Assembly (NCBI GenBank): GCA_027490995.1
Contig: JAIXWY010000009.1
Span: 41,750-105,749 of the forward strand
Reading direction: 5' to 3'
DNA from: Opitutaceae bacterium
GTDB lineage: Bacteria > Verrucomicrobiota > Verrucomicrobiia > Opitutales > Opitutaceae
DNA: 64,000 nucleotides
The position numbers and the translations under genes were made by a program. A model generated the notes under the pieces. That model was not told where the DNA came from and ran no database searches. It worked only from the letters and a program-made list of their open reading frames with translations. Every line of letters starts with the position of its first letter. Position 1 is the first letter of the stretch. Positions 48,652 through 57,980 of this stretch are shown one piece after another.

Positions 48652-49550
48652 GCTCCGTCAGGAGCCGAGAGTGCGCGGCGCAACGGTGCAATGAACGTGG
48701 CCATTCCCTTGTAAGCGACCGCGTCGTCCGGCATCGATGCCAGCGTGCGCCCCATGCGCTCGCGCCGATCCGGGTCCGCGACGAGGCGGTCGAGACGGTC
48801 GAGGTAGGTCCGGATGGTGAAGACGACGAAGCCAGTCTTGGGGAGCCGGCGCAGGGTCTGCCGCTCGATGCGAAGGAATGTGGAGGATAGCACCGTCTCC
48901 TCGGTCAGGTCGGTGCGACTCCGGACCGGATGAGGTGCGAAGCGCGTATCCGAATCATGAATCGTCCAGTTGAGCCGCCAAAATGAGCGGTCGGGCGTAA
49001 TGCGTTCGAGAAAGCTCGTCGCTGGCTGGGCCAGCGACCGAGCAAAGTTAGGCACGGGTTGGTGGATGGCTGAGGCATCCAGTCCGACCTTCTCGGCGAT
49101 GTTCCAGCGCGAGGGAAAGCACACGAGTCCGGCGGCGAGGCGCGGGGGTGACGTTGGCCGCAGCAGGCAGATATCCTCCTGGATCAGGGCGGCCAGCGGC
49201 GCGAGTCGCGCAGCCGCGTCCTCTGCGCCCGCCGTGACCACCTCTCCGGTAGCCCGAACCTGAATACCGTGAGGATGAGCAGCGTAGTGGTGAGGATGAT
49301 ACTTGACGAGATGACGCGCGAGGCATTCGTAGACTTCCGCGGCGGCGAGGGCTGCGGCTCGGGCGGTCTCGGGATCTGGGTCGACGGCCAGAACGAGGTC
49401 GCGGGACGACGCGAGCACGCGGCGTTTTTCCAATAGCTCGTCCGCGAGTGAGTCATCTGGCTCAAGCCACGCTGCGACGTCGAGCGGCTTCACGCCCATC
49501 GCCGGAGTGTAGGGATCGCCGGTGAAGGGAAAGTAGGGTGACATGGTCAC
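48645..49550 (-). CDS. DUF3445 / heme-dependent oxidative N-demethylase family protein
   Basis: A 301-residue protein matching the DUF3445 family, some members of which are heme-dependent oxidative N-demethylases that use oxygen to remove methyl groups from amines. Visible landmarks are QEDICLLRP, VCFPSRWNIAEKVGLDASAIHQPVP and RSFWRLNWTIHD, with IERQTLRRLPKTGFVVFTIRTY near the C-terminus. The histidine in AIHQPVP is a candidate ligand. No dimethylamine-pathway genes are adjacent. It may be read from the upstream surface-protein operon, from which it is separated by 165 nt holding a hairpin. Confidence 0.83.
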   Translation of the reverse strand: MTMSPYFPFTGDPYTPAMGVKPLDVAAWLEPDDSLADELLEKRRVLASSRDLVLAVDPDPETARAAALAAAEVYECLARHLVKYHPHHYAAHPHGIQVRATGEVVTAGAEDAAARLAPLAALIQEDICLLRPTSPPRLAAGLVCFPSRWNIAEKVGLDASAIHQPVPNFARSLAQPATSFLERITPDRSFWRLNWTIHDSDTRFAPHPVRSRTDLTEETVLSSTFLRIERQTLRRLPKTGFVVFTIRTYLDRLDRLVADPDRRERMGRTLASMPDDAVAYKGMATFIAPLRRALSAPDGAQ

Positions 49551-49690
49551 GGCTGCGAGTCGGGGTAGCGTCGTCTGAGTTGAGTCCGCGTCGGGTGGAC
49601 GGCAGCATGCTCCTGGAACGTTCGGCCGAGGCGAGCGTGAGCGAGCGGCGCCCGCAAAGACGGCGCGGTGGATCGACCCACGGAAAGCGC

Positions 49691-49705
49691 GTTCCCTGAG
49701 GGAAC
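49691..49705 (-). terminator. Possible terminator after the LExRxLLAG surface protein gene
   Basis: GTTCCC (49691-49696) and GGGAAC (49700-49705) form a perfect 6-bp stem around TGA, 10 nt beyond the stop at 49716-49718 on the minus strand. Only a short CTTTCC follows, with no proper T-run, so an attenuating or mRNA-end hairpin is as likely as a true terminator. Confidence 0.35.
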
Positions 49706-49715
49706 CCGCGGCACC

Positions 49716-51008
49716 TTAGCGGATCTCGCCGCGCGAGACGGCATCGCTCCACAAGCCTGCGTCGCGATGGCGTTCAGCAGCCGAGCGGGTCGGCTTGGGA
49801 TCGACGAGCAGGAAGGCGGTACGTTCACCCGGGGTGATCTCACCGGCGATGCCCTCGATCACGATGTCCTTCAAGGTGCGCGTGTCGCTCTGAAGGTTCT
49901 CGATGAAGAGATCCCGATCCTCGGCCGTGACCAGCGCATCGGACGAGGCCTGCGGCGTGGTCGGGGTCTGAGCACTCGCGGGCTGGATGAAAGTCTGAAG
50001 CTGCGCGTCATCGATCAGCCATTGGGAGTCGGTGTCAGCGAACACGTCCGCGAAGTCCGTGTCCATCTGCAGCTCGCTCAGGCTGCTGAGATCGAATTCA
50101 ACCAAGTCCAGCGAAGGCGAGGCGTCGGGAACCGAAGTGGTCTCTAGATCGACCGGCAGCGAGGTTTCGATGGCGATTTGATCGAGGTGCTGGTGCAGGT
50201 GAGCGGCCGACGTGACCGGGCTCGCGAGCAGATTCATCTCCGTGTAGCCGAGCGACTCGAAGACGGAGAGGGGGTTCGAGAGATCGTTGTTCCGCAGCAG
50301 TTCGCGGACGCGGGCAATGAATTCCGACGTGCGCTCGCTCGGCGTAACCGTGACGACCGTACCGACGGCCTCGGTGGTCGTGCCGGCGGGAAGGAACTTC
50401 ACCTGCTGGTTCTTATCGGCCAGGCCAGCAACGGAGACCAGTTCCGCCTGGTACAGCATCGTCACGGTCTGCTCCGCGTTGAGGCTGACAATGGAGATGC
50501 TGGGCGTCTTCGAGGAGATCGCGAGCTTCTGGAGATCGGAGATGATCAGCGTCTGATCGAGATTCGCGATCTCGATCCGGCTGGATACTCCGTTCAGCAC
50601 AGCGATTTCACCGCCGGTCGCGAGCGAGACCGATTGGACATTGGTCGCGTAGAGACCCACCCCGACTGAGATGTTGTCCGCGTCGAGCGTCTTGATATCA
50701 GACGCCACCAGCTTCTTGAGCTGATCGACGCCCGTGAAGGTGACGGTATCGAAACTCCGGACCGTGACCGCGGTGATGAAGGCCGGCAGAAGGTCGAAGT
50801 TGACCGCGAGCGAACCGCCCTGCGGTCCCGTGATGAACAATTCGCTTTGGCCGATCCGCTCGCTGAATGCGACGGAGAAACTCCCGGACCCCGTGATCGC
50901 TGGCGCCACCAGTGCCAAGGCCTCGTCGAAGCCAGCACCCGCCAAAAGTGCGCGCGCTTCCAGCGGTTCGAGCTGGAGTCGGCGGACGATTGGAAGGGCC
51001 TTTTTCAT
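49716..51008 (-). CDS. Surface protein with N-terminal LExRxLLAG motif
   Basis: A 430-residue protein beginning MKKALPIVRRLQLEPLEARALLAG. LEARALLAG (residues 16-24) fits the LEPR-XLL N-terminal motif known in large exported proteins of Planctomycetota and Verrucomicrobiota. No hydrophobic Sec-type signal precedes it. Residues 40-180 look like beta-helix or beta-solenoid strands (alternating SFSVAF, LAVNFDLLP, VTVRSFDTVTFTG). The rest is acidic and Ser/Thr-rich, probably extended. It is the last of three minus-strand genes, 47 nt after an HlyD adaptor gene. The giant protein at 59481 starts with the same motif. I infer that both are cargo of the export genes between them; the role of this smaller one (passenger, anchor or accessory) is open. 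Confidence 0.8.
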   Translation of the reverse strand: MKKALPIVRRLQLEPLEARALLAGAGFDEALALVAPAITGSGSFSVAFSERIGQSELFITGPQGGSLAVNFDLLPAFITAVTVRSFDTVTFTGVDQLKKLVASDIKTLDADNISVGVGLYATNVQSVSLATGGEIAVLNGVSSRIEIANLDQTLIISDLQKLAISSKTPSISIVSLNAEQTVTMLYQAELVSVAGLADKNQQVKFLPAGTTTEAVGTVVTVTPSERTSEFIARVRELLRNNDLSNPLSVFESLGYTEMNLLASPVTSAAHLHQHLDQIAIETSLPVDLETTSVPDASPSLDLVEFDLSSLSELQMDTDFADVFADTDSQWLIDDAQLQTFIQPASAQTPTTPQASSDALVTAEDRDLFIENLQSDTRTLKDIVIEGIAGEITPGERTAFLLVDPKPTRSAAERHRDAGLWSDAVSRGEIR

Positions 51009-51055
51009 GTGCGGGGAAGGTGAGAGTTACCGTGTGCTGGTTTGGGCCGTCAAAC

Positions 51056-51880
51056 TCAGAGTTCAGGGAGCAAAAGAATCGCCGTGTAGCCCGCCGCAAC
51101 ATCGGCGGTCGGTTCAAACTGTAAACGAATCCTGAAGGTTCCGGTGGCGGGGTCAACGATGGGATCAACGTGAGAGACCGTTCCCTCAACAACTACCTGA
51201 CCTCCGGTAGGTAGAGAAACTCGAACCTTTGATTGCCCTCCCAAGGCAAACTTTTTGAAATAGCGCGCGTCGGCATAGACCAGCATCTCCAGACGGGAGG
51301 CATCGACGATCCGGGCCACGGTCTCAAAGCGTTCGACGGCCTCGCCGACGGATTTACTGGTTTTTAGGAAGACGCCCTTGATGGGCGAGGTTAGCGTGCG
51401 ATTGGTGAGTCGGCTCTGCGCGAGGTCGCGCGCGGCCTCAGCCTGAGCGAGGCGGCTGGCGGCGAGATCGCGGGCGGTGAGGGCTTCTAGCAGCTGCTTC
51501 TCGCTGAAGATGTTTTCGGCGCTGAGCGGTCGGGCCCGCTCGTACTCGGACGTCGTACGATCCAGTTCGGCCTTGGCGCCATCGACCAACGCGATGGCCT
51601 GCGCGAGCTCGGCCCGCTCGGCGTCCATATCCAGCGACAAGATGGGATCACCCTCCTGAAGGGAGGCACCTTCCTCGACGTGGAAGCGCTCGATCACGCC
51701 GGCCGCACGTGAACTCACCCGCACATCCGCGATGGGCCGGAGGACCGACCGCAGCGAACCGCGGGAATTGTCGTCCACTGCGCTGCTGGTGACGGGAAGC
51801 GAGACTTGGCCGAAGGCCGTGAACGTGCAGGTCAGCGCGACCAGCAGAAGACGAAAGACGGCGCGGGATGAGGAGAGCAT
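51056..51880 (-). CDS. HlyD-family periplasmic adaptor
   Basis: A 274-residue membrane-fusion protein with an N-terminal signal or anchor (residues 7-24). The first lipoyl half (ERFHVEEGASLQEGDPILSLD) leads into a coiled coil (about 75-150: ELAQAIALVDGAKAELDRTTSEYERARPL). The second lipoyl half (TNRTLTSPIKGVFLKTSKSVGEAV) and a barrel domain (ARYFKKFALGGQSKVRVSLPTGG) follow. It is shorter than typical RND adaptors and lacks a clear membrane-proximal domain. It begins 6 nt after the stop of the GAF-HlyD gene, in the same minus-strand operon. Confidence 0.86.
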   Translation of the reverse strand: MLSSSRAVFRLLLVALTCTFTAFGQVSLPVTSSAVDDNSRGSLRSVLRPIADVRVSSRAAGVIERFHVEEGASLQEGDPILSLDMDAERAELAQAIALVDGAKAELDRTTSEYERARPLSAENIFSEKQLLEALTARDLAASRLAQAEAARDLAQSRLTNRTLTSPIKGVFLKTSKSVGEAVERFETVARIVDASRLEMLVYADARYFKKFALGGQSKVRVSLPTGGQVVVEGTVSHVDPIVDPATGTFRIRLQFEPTADVAAGYTAILLLPEL

Positions 51881-51886
51881 ACTTGC

Positions 51887-54130
51887 TTACAGGAACCGGA
51901 CCCGGAGGAAATTCACGAAATCGCGGAACAGCACATAAAACGCCGGCTTCAGGCCCGTGCTGAACTTGGCCCGTCCGCCGAACCCGGACTTCAGCAGCGA
52001 CGAGTCGCTGAGCGTAGTCTCAAGCGGCAGCATGACGCTGAAGTCGTACTTACCGCGTGCAGTATCGAGCCCGAACGCGATCTGGTTCTCGGACTTCACC
52101 TCCAGTTCGTAACGGCGGGCTGGATTTGCGGCCAGCGCGAGGGTGACGGGCACCGGGCCTTTTTCTGAAAGCGTATCGCCGAGGTAGATGAGGTCCTGCT
52201 CGCGCATGCTGACTTTGACCTGCCACACGGAAGGATCGATGACATCGAGGATCGGCTCGCCGGTGCGTAGCACTTCACCGAGCCGCGTCGCGAGCGTCTG
52301 TGCGCCCAGCACAATGCCATCGATCGGCGCACGCAGCGTCGAGCGTTCGATATCGAGCCGCAGTTTGTCGGCCACGGCGCGCGATTTCTCCGAGTTAATC
52401 CGCGCCGCGTGCATCCGGAACTCGTCGCGCAGGCTCATCGCCGACTGGCTCTCGAGCAGCGCGCGTTCGTAATCCTGCTCCACTTGGCGCAGCTGCAACC
52501 GAAGATCGCGTGTATCCAACTCGGCTAATACTTGGCCCTGCTTGACGGTTTCGCCCTCGCGGACCTTCACACTGATCAGGCGCGAGTTCACGAGCGTCGG
52601 CAGCGTGACCTGGTTCACCGGCAGGAGTGTCGCATCGCCCTTGAGCGTGTAGTCCATCGGGATCAGCAGCAGGATCGCGAGGATGATGAACGGCAGGACG
52701 AACTTCAGAAACTTCTTCTTCGCGGGGGTATCGATGTAGGCGCGCTTCGCGCGCACGTAGCGCTGGGCGAGGCGGATCGACTTCTGGCGGTCCCAGTACA
52801 GCGCTGTTCCGAGGGCGCGACCGGCCGAGGTGCCGAGATCGAGCATGCGCGGGAATGTCGCGACGAGGTTCTCCGCGGGCTTCACGCCTTCGAAGAGGAA
52901 GATGCCGCAGACCCGGTTGTTGCGGTCGAAGAGCGGAAGGACCGTTGCCCAGTTCATGGGCATGACCTCGAAATACTCCAGGACCTCCTCGGAGGTATTC
53001 GAGGACTTTTCGGCGGACGCGCGATTGATCAGCGTCAATCGCACTGTGGGACGGCCGCCCTCGGTCTTGCGCGGGGCTGGCTTCTGGGGAGCGGCGGGCG
53101 TAATCGCCTCCGCCTTGCCGGCAGCCTCCTCGGTGAGAGGAGCAGTCGGAGCTGGCGCGGCGGATTCGGCCTCCGGCGTGGCCGCCGATGGTTCGGCGTC
53201 GGCCGACTCAGCCGCTGTATCCGGGGGCGGCGTCCGCTGTGACTTCAGCTCCAGTGGTACGAGCGAGTTCTGCGTCAGGCGACGCGCCACGCGGCGCAGG
53301 ATCACGGCCTGCTCGCTGCGCGGATTCAACGTCTTCAGTCCACTGCAGGCGTGCAGCTCGAACTCGTGTTCTAGGACCTGCTCGGTCGCGGCGCCCGGGA
53401 ACGGCTGTTCGTAGTTGGTCGCGACGAACAAGCACACGCGATCGCATGCGATCGTCTCGCGCGCGAAGTTGACGATGTTCCAGCCGACGGAGTCGAGGTC
53501 GAGATCGCCGCTCAGATTCTCAAGGAGCCGCGAGTAGCTGGTGAGCCGCGTGACCTCCTGCGAGATGTCGCTCAGGCGCCGCGCCTTCAGGTAGAGCTCC
53601 ACCTCGGCGCAGACTTTCTGCAGGAGCGCCACGCGTGCCTTCGAGAAGTCCGCTGCACCCGGCTCGAACCAGATGTGCAACACGCCGACGACGGATTGGC
53701 CGAGGAGGATCGGTACGAATACCTGCTCGTACGCAGTACGGTTAAAGATCGGGAGCTCCTCCGGAGCCGGCGCGTCCTCGGCGGACAATCCATGCAGCCC
53801 CGCTGAAGGCAGGGTGTGCGGCCCGATGCGCACCGGATTCTTGCGCGCGGCGGCCAGTTTGATCGCCCGCAGGAATGCCCCCTCCTGCTCTGGCATTCCA
53901 CGGTAATTCAGCGACTCAAGATTGCTGTGCAGGAGTCGCTGGAAAAGCTGACCGTTCTGCATCTCATAAGCAAAACCCGCCGGTCGAAGGGTGGTGGAGA
54001 TACACTCGGCATGGACCCGGAAGTAGGCGAGCAGGTCGGGTGGCTCCTTCGCCAGCTGGGCCAGTCGTGCGGCGATGTCATTCGCCGCGCGCTGGAACTG
54101 GGCGGCCACGGGATTTTGCTGCACGATCAT
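51887..54130 (-). CDS. GAF-transmembrane-HlyD protein
   Basis: A 747-residue protein with an unusual order of domains. Residues 1-190 and 195-440 hold two GAF-like regions (VFVPILLGQSVVGVLHIWF, then ATVLPLFDRNNRVCGIFLFEG) separated by an Ala/Pro/Glu-rich linker (about 295-355). A single membrane span lies at about 473-495 (FLKFVLPFIILAILLLIP). The periplasmic part has HlyD features: SRLISVKVREGETVKQGQVLAELDTRDL, a coiled coil, then RSTLRAPIDGIVLG. The GAF regions would lie in the cytoplasm and the adaptor in the periplasm, so this could be a sensory or gated adaptor. It starts 237 nt from the divergent tolC-like gene and is the first gene of its operon. Confidence 0.86.
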   Translation of the reverse strand: MIVQQNPVAAQFQRAANDIAARLAQLAKEPPDLLAYFRVHAECISTTLRPAGFAYEMQNGQLFQRLLHSNLESLNYRGMPEQEGAFLRAIKLAAARKNPVRIGPHTLPSAGLHGLSAEDAPAPEELPIFNRTAYEQVFVPILLGQSVVGVLHIWFEPGAADFSKARVALLQKVCAEVELYLKARRLSDISQEVTRLTSYSRLLENLSGDLDLDSVGWNIVNFARETIACDRVCLFVATNYEQPFPGAATEQVLEHEFELHACSGLKTLNPRSEQAVILRRVARRLTQNSLVPLELKSQRTPPPDTAAESADAEPSAATPEAESAAPAPTAPLTEEAAGKAEAITPAAPQKPAPRKTEGGRPTVRLTLINRASAEKSSNTSEEVLEYFEVMPMNWATVLPLFDRNNRVCGIFLFEGVKPAENLVATFPRMLDLGTSAGRALGTALYWDRQKSIRLAQRYVRAKRAYIDTPAKKKFLKFVLPFIILAILLLIPMDYTLKGDATLLPVNQVTLPTLVNSRLISVKVREGETVKQGQVLAELDTRDLRLQLRQVEQDYERALLESQSAMSLRDEFRMHAARINSEKSRAVADKLRLDIERSTLRAPIDGIVLGAQTLATRLGEVLRTGEPILDVIDPSVWQVKVSMREQDLIYLGDTLSEKGPVPVTLALAANPARRYELEVKSENQIAFGLDTARGKYDFSVMLPLETTLSDSSLLKSGFGGRAKFSTGLKPAFYVLFRDFVNFLRVRFL

Positions 54131-54366
54131 TGCTGTGAGGGTCAGAGAAATCCGTGGAGGGCTTCTGATTGCAAACCTAAACGCGCACGGGGCCCAGGGG
54201 GTTGGGCGGGTAGGCTAGAAGGGGAGGGAGGCTAATTACGCAGTTGGTTGGCGATTTTGCTCACGTGGGGAGTGTATCGTATGGGAATTCACTATTGCTA
54301 AGGCGGTGGATGCAACCTGACATCTCACCCTTGCCATCAGTCCCCCGTCGCGGGATCACTCATCTT
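54131..54366. promoter_or_regulatory. Divergent promoter region of the export gene sets
   Basis: This 236-base region separates the minus-strand GAF-HlyD operon from the plus-strand tolC-like operon and must serve both. A weak -35-like TTGCTC (54256-54261) precedes TATCGT-type sequence by about 15 bases. I would not define a promoter from this alone. No inverted repeats stronger than chance were found. Confidence 0.4.
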
Positions 54367-55728
54367 ATGGCCACTGTGCTTCGATCTTTGCGTTCTCTGC
54401 TTCCGTTTGGCCTAGCCTTCTCCGTCTTTCTGCCGGCCTTTGGCGCTCCGAAGCCCATCGCTCCGACGGCCCCGCTTCCGGCCGTCTGGACCTTACCAGC
54501 CGCCCTCGACCGGGCCATGCAGGCCAATTCCGAGGTTGTTTCGGCCCGCCTTGAGGTGGAACGCGAAGAGGGCGCTCGCTGGCAGGTCCGGGCCCGCATG
54601 CTACCCCGCGTCAGTGCCGTGGCGTCGACCGACGAGCGCGACAGCTCCCTGATCGATCGGTCACCGAGCGAATTCAACCAGCCCCCGAGCCAGCGCTCCG
54701 CCGTCGCGAAGTGGGGCTACGATATCCGGATCGAAGTCCGCCAGATGGTCTTCGATGGTCTGGCGACATCCAACTTGGTCGAGCGCCAGCGGCTGCGCCG
54801 CGAACAGGCCGAGCTGCGCATCGCGTCTGTCGCCAATGAGGTCGTCACCGCAGTCCGCCAGTCCTACGACGCCGTTCTCGTGCGGCGCGCCCAGCTCGCA
54901 GCTGAAACGCAGCGGGTCGCCGATTTGTCTCAGTTGGCCGACTACGCGGCCCGCAAGCAGGCCGTCGGCGAGATCGCGGAGCTCGACTTGCTCAACGCCC
55001 GCTCGTTGCTCGAGACTGCCCGCGCCGAGCAGGCCGATATCGAGCGCGAGCTGACGCTGGCCGAACAGCAGTTCGCCCGGCTGCTGCAACTGCCAGAGTC
55101 GTCTGGTCCCGTTGCTCTCGATGGCGAATTTGCGGTCCGGACGTTTGAAATGGAGTACTCCACCGCCGCCTCCTTGGCCTTCAAGCGGCGCCCCGATCTG
55201 GAGTCCGCCTCCCTCGCCGTCGAGGCGAGCCGTCGCCAGCTGAAGGCGCTGAACGGAGACCTACTTCCCCGCTTTGATGCGTTCGCCTCATGGTCGAATC
55301 GGAGCAGCTATTATGATTCTTCGCGAACGCTGGATGGCTGGACCATCGGGGCGACGGGAAACTGGAGTCTTTTCGACGGTGGCGACAGCCGAGGCAAGCG
55401 CCGCATCGCTCTGGCCGAGCGGCGCTTGGCCGAGGTGAAACTTGACGATCTCGAGCTGCAGATTGGCTCCCGCCTGCGTGAGCTCTATCAGGCGCTCGCA
55501 CAGACGCGGAAGACGATGGCCGCGCAGGAAAATGGACGTCAGTTCGCCACGCGCGCGTTCCAGGTTGCCCGCCGTCTTTACGAGAATGGCCAGACCAGTC
55601 TAGAGAAGGTTCTGCAGGCCCAGATGATTTCGCGGCAAGCCGACAACCGTTACCTTGAGGCAGTCTTCCGGTACAACGTCACCGTGGCGCAGATTGAGCA
55701 GGCCATCGGCGGCGCGGTCACCGAGTAG
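54367..55728 (+). CDS. TolC-family outer-membrane channel
   Basis: A 453-residue outer-membrane efflux protein from the ATG at 54367 (MATVLRSLRSLLPFG). A signal peptide ends near residue 28 (VFLPAFGAP). Two OEP repeats follow. Each contains the long helical hairpin rich in Ala, Gln, Arg and Glu; QAVGEIAELDLLNARSLLETARAEQ and YENGQTSLEKVLQAQMI are the corresponding conserved segments. YDIRIEVRQMVFDGLATSNLVERQRLR and NWSLFDGGDSRGKRRIA are the typical beta-strand/loop regions. It would form the trimeric exit duct. The longer frame starting at 54244 is less likely. The next gene starts 8 nt after the stop. Confidence 0.9.
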   Translation: MATVLRSLRSLLPFGLAFSVFLPAFGAPKPIAPTAPLPAVWTLPAALDRAMQANSEVVSARLEVEREEGARWQVRARMLPRVSAVASTDERDSSLIDRSPSEFNQPPSQRSAVAKWGYDIRIEVRQMVFDGLATSNLVERQRLRREQAELRIASVANEVVTAVRQSYDAVLVRRAQLAAETQRVADLSQLADYAARKQAVGEIAELDLLNARSLLETARAEQADIERELTLAEQQFARLLQLPESSGPVALDGEFAVRTFEMEYSTAASLAFKRRPDLESASLAVEASRRQLKALNGDLLPRFDAFASWSNRSSYYDSSRTLDGWTIGATGNWSLFDGGDSRGKRRIALAERRLAEVKLDDLELQIGSRLRELYQALAQTRKTMAAQENGRQFATRAFQVARRLYENGQTSLEKVLQAQMISRQADNRYLEAVFRYNVTVAQIEQAIGGAVTE

Positions 55729-55736
55729 TCTCACGC

Positions 55737-57962
55737 ATGCAAGCTGTGCTGCCAGGCACTCCGCTGGAAGCTCCCCAGCTCTCTCCACGCGATGCGGAAC
55801 TCGCCGGCGTCATTCCTTCGCGGCTGCGCGTGGACATCATTGTCCGTCGGCAGACGTTCAAGAACGAGGAGTACTACGTCCTGAAGGATCCGCTGGCGTT
55901 GACGTATTTCCGGCTCCAACCGGAGGAGGCCTACGTCATCAGTCAGCTGGACGGGAAGCGGTCTCTGTTGGAGATTCAAACCCGCCTCGCGGCTCGCTAT
56001 CCGAATAGCCCGCGCACGCTCGAGGAGCTGGCCATGTTCGTCAACCAGCTCTCGGCGGGGGGGCTGCTCAATCAGAACGCCGGTCGTTTTGTGGAAAACG
56101 CCCGCCGCCCCAAGCCTCAGGGGTTGATTGCGCTCTGGGCTGCGATCATCGGCAAGGTCCTGTTTTTCAAGATTCCCCTCGTTGATCCCAGCCCGTGGCT
56201 CGGCGGCTTGGTCCGGGCGGTGAACTTCATCTGGACCCCTTGGTTCGTTGGCGGGGCCATCGCCTTCATCCTCTGGAGCATCGGATTGGTCGTTGCCAAC
56301 CTCGATGCCTTCTCCGCCGGCGTACCCGACTTCTTCTCGGCGACCAATCTTGGGCTGCTCTACATCGCCATCATTATCACCAAGACGCTGCATGAATTCG
56401 GGCACGCCACCACGTGCCGCCGATTCGGGGGCGAGGTGCACGAGATGGGCGTGTGCTTCATGTTCTTTACGCCCTGCGGCTACGTCGACGCATCGGATGC
56501 CTGGATGATGCGGAAGCTGCGGCAGAAAGTGTACGTCACGCTCTCAGGTGTCTTCTCCGAGCTGATCGTTGCGGCCATCGCGGCTCATTTCTTCATTTTC
56601 CTACCCGATGGCCTTGCCCGCGGCATCGCGTTCAACCTCATGCTCGTCGCGAGCGTGAATACGATCGTGTTCAACGCGAACCCGCTGATGCGGTTCGATG
56701 GCTACTACCTCGCGTGCGACTTGCTCGAGATCCCCAATCTCCGCAACAAGGCCATCGCCTACGTCTCCTTCCAGCTCCAGCGCATCTTCCTCGGGTATCG
56801 GAATCGCCAGCAGGAGGAGAGCTTCGTCCACGACTCGCAGGCGACCGTTTTCATTGTCTACGCGATCGCCGCCTACGCGTACATGATCTTCATCATCTAC
56901 GGCGTCACGCAGATCTTTGCTGCCATCCTTGAACCCTACGGCCTGCACGACTTCGGACTTTCCCTCGGCATCTTCGTCGAGGTGTCCTTCGTTGCTTTTC
57001 CCATCTTAAAGGTCATCCACGACGTCATGAAGCCAGGTGCACATATTGAGAAGACGGGTTCCGCCACCCGACGGCTCTCCCTGCTCATCGGCGGTCTCGC
57101 GCTGGCCGTGGCCGCAAGCTTCTATGTGCCGACCCGCTACTCCGTCACCCAGCAGGCCATCGCCATGGCCGCCGTCGGCGAATGGGTCGCCCCCGAGGTC
57201 GCCGGCACCGTGACCAAGGTCCACGTGCGAACGGGCCAATGGGTTCAAGTCGGCGACGTGCTCATCACGCTGTCCAGCCCCGAGGCGACGGCGGAGCTCG
57301 AGATCGCACAATCCGATCTCGCTTCGGCCCGTCTCGACATCGGCGCGCTGCAGCGCCGTTCCGACTGGATCGCCTCCGAGGGTCTAGCCCAGGCCTCGCA
57401 GAATCTCGAGATCGCCGAGACCAGCTACCGCCGCGCGGTTGAACGGGTTGAACGCCTGACGCTGCGGGCCACGGTTGCCGGCTACGTGCTCACGCCGGAG
57501 CCGGAAAAGCGCATCGGTTCGTTCGCTAGTCCGCAGACCCCGCTGTTGCGCATTGCCGACACTCGAGAGATGCGGCTCGTGATCCCGTTGACGGAAGACC
57601 AAGCGCAGCTGGTTGAGGCAGGTGGGCGGGTCGAGGGCCGATGGATTGCCAGCGCCCGACCGATCGAGACCCGGATCGAGAGCATCGCCAACCAACCTGC
57701 GTCGTTGCCCGAGGTGCACTTTGGGATGCTCTCCTACTTCGGCGGGCCGGCGCCCTCGCAGATTCTGCAGGCCAACTCCGGTTTTCATTTCCCGCTCTTT
57801 CTCGCGTCCGCCCCACTGCCGAGTGGGGACCATCAGTCCGTTGAGGGCCTGCGGCTGCGCGTCACCATCGAGGGCCGCTCGGCCACCGTCGCCGAGCGAG
57901 TGGGGCGGTGGTTCTATTCGCTCTTCAAGATCGGTGGAGCCGCCCCCCGCCGGCAAAGTTAA
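55737..57962 (+). CDS. PqqD-like/site-2 protease (M50)/HlyD fusion protein
   Basis: A 741-residue inner-membrane protein in three parts. Residues 30-115 resemble a PqqD-like peptide-binding domain (YYVLKDPLALTYFRLQPEEAY, then SLLEIQTRL). Residues 130-470 form an M50 site-2 protease core with the zinc motif H219-E-F-G-H223 and the second-site N315-P-L-M-R-F-D321-G, within six or more membrane spans. Residues 480-720 are HlyD-like: GEWVAPEVAGTVTKVHVRTGQWVQVGDVL, a short coiled coil and RATVAGYVLTPEP. All zinc ligands are present, so proteolysis is possible. It lies between the tolC-like and LuxR genes. It probably sits where an ABC or RND pump would in a classical tripartite exporter. Confidence 0.88.
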   Translation: MQAVLPGTPLEAPQLSPRDAELAGVIPSRLRVDIIVRRQTFKNEEYYVLKDPLALTYFRLQPEEAYVISQLDGKRSLLEIQTRLAARYPNSPRTLEELAMFVNQLSAGGLLNQNAGRFVENARRPKPQGLIALWAAIIGKVLFFKIPLVDPSPWLGGLVRAVNFIWTPWFVGGAIAFILWSIGLVVANLDAFSAGVPDFFSATNLGLLYIAIIITKTLHEFGHATTCRRFGGEVHEMGVCFMFFTPCGYVDASDAWMMRKLRQKVYVTLSGVFSELIVAAIAAHFFIFLPDGLARGIAFNLMLVASVNTIVFNANPLMRFDGYYLACDLLEIPNLRNKAIAYVSFQLQRIFLGYRNRQQEESFVHDSQATVFIVYAIAAYAYMIFIIYGVTQIFAAILEPYGLHDFGLSLGIFVEVSFVAFPILKVIHDVMKPGAHIEKTGSATRRLSLLIGGLALAVAASFYVPTRYSVTQQAIAMAAVGEWVAPEVAGTVTKVHVRTGQWVQVGDVLITLSSPEATAELEIAQSDLASARLDIGALQRRSDWIASEGLAQASQNLEIAETSYRRAVERVERLTLRATVAGYVLTPEPEKRIGSFASPQTPLLRIADTREMRLVIPLTEDQAQLVEAGGRVEGRWIASARPIETRIESIANQPASLPEVHFGMLSYFGGPAPSQILQANSGFHFPLFLASAPLPSGDHQSVEGLRLRVTIEGRSATVAERVGRWFYSLFKIGGAAPRRQS

Positions 57963-57980
57963 ACGACGCTCCACCCAGGC

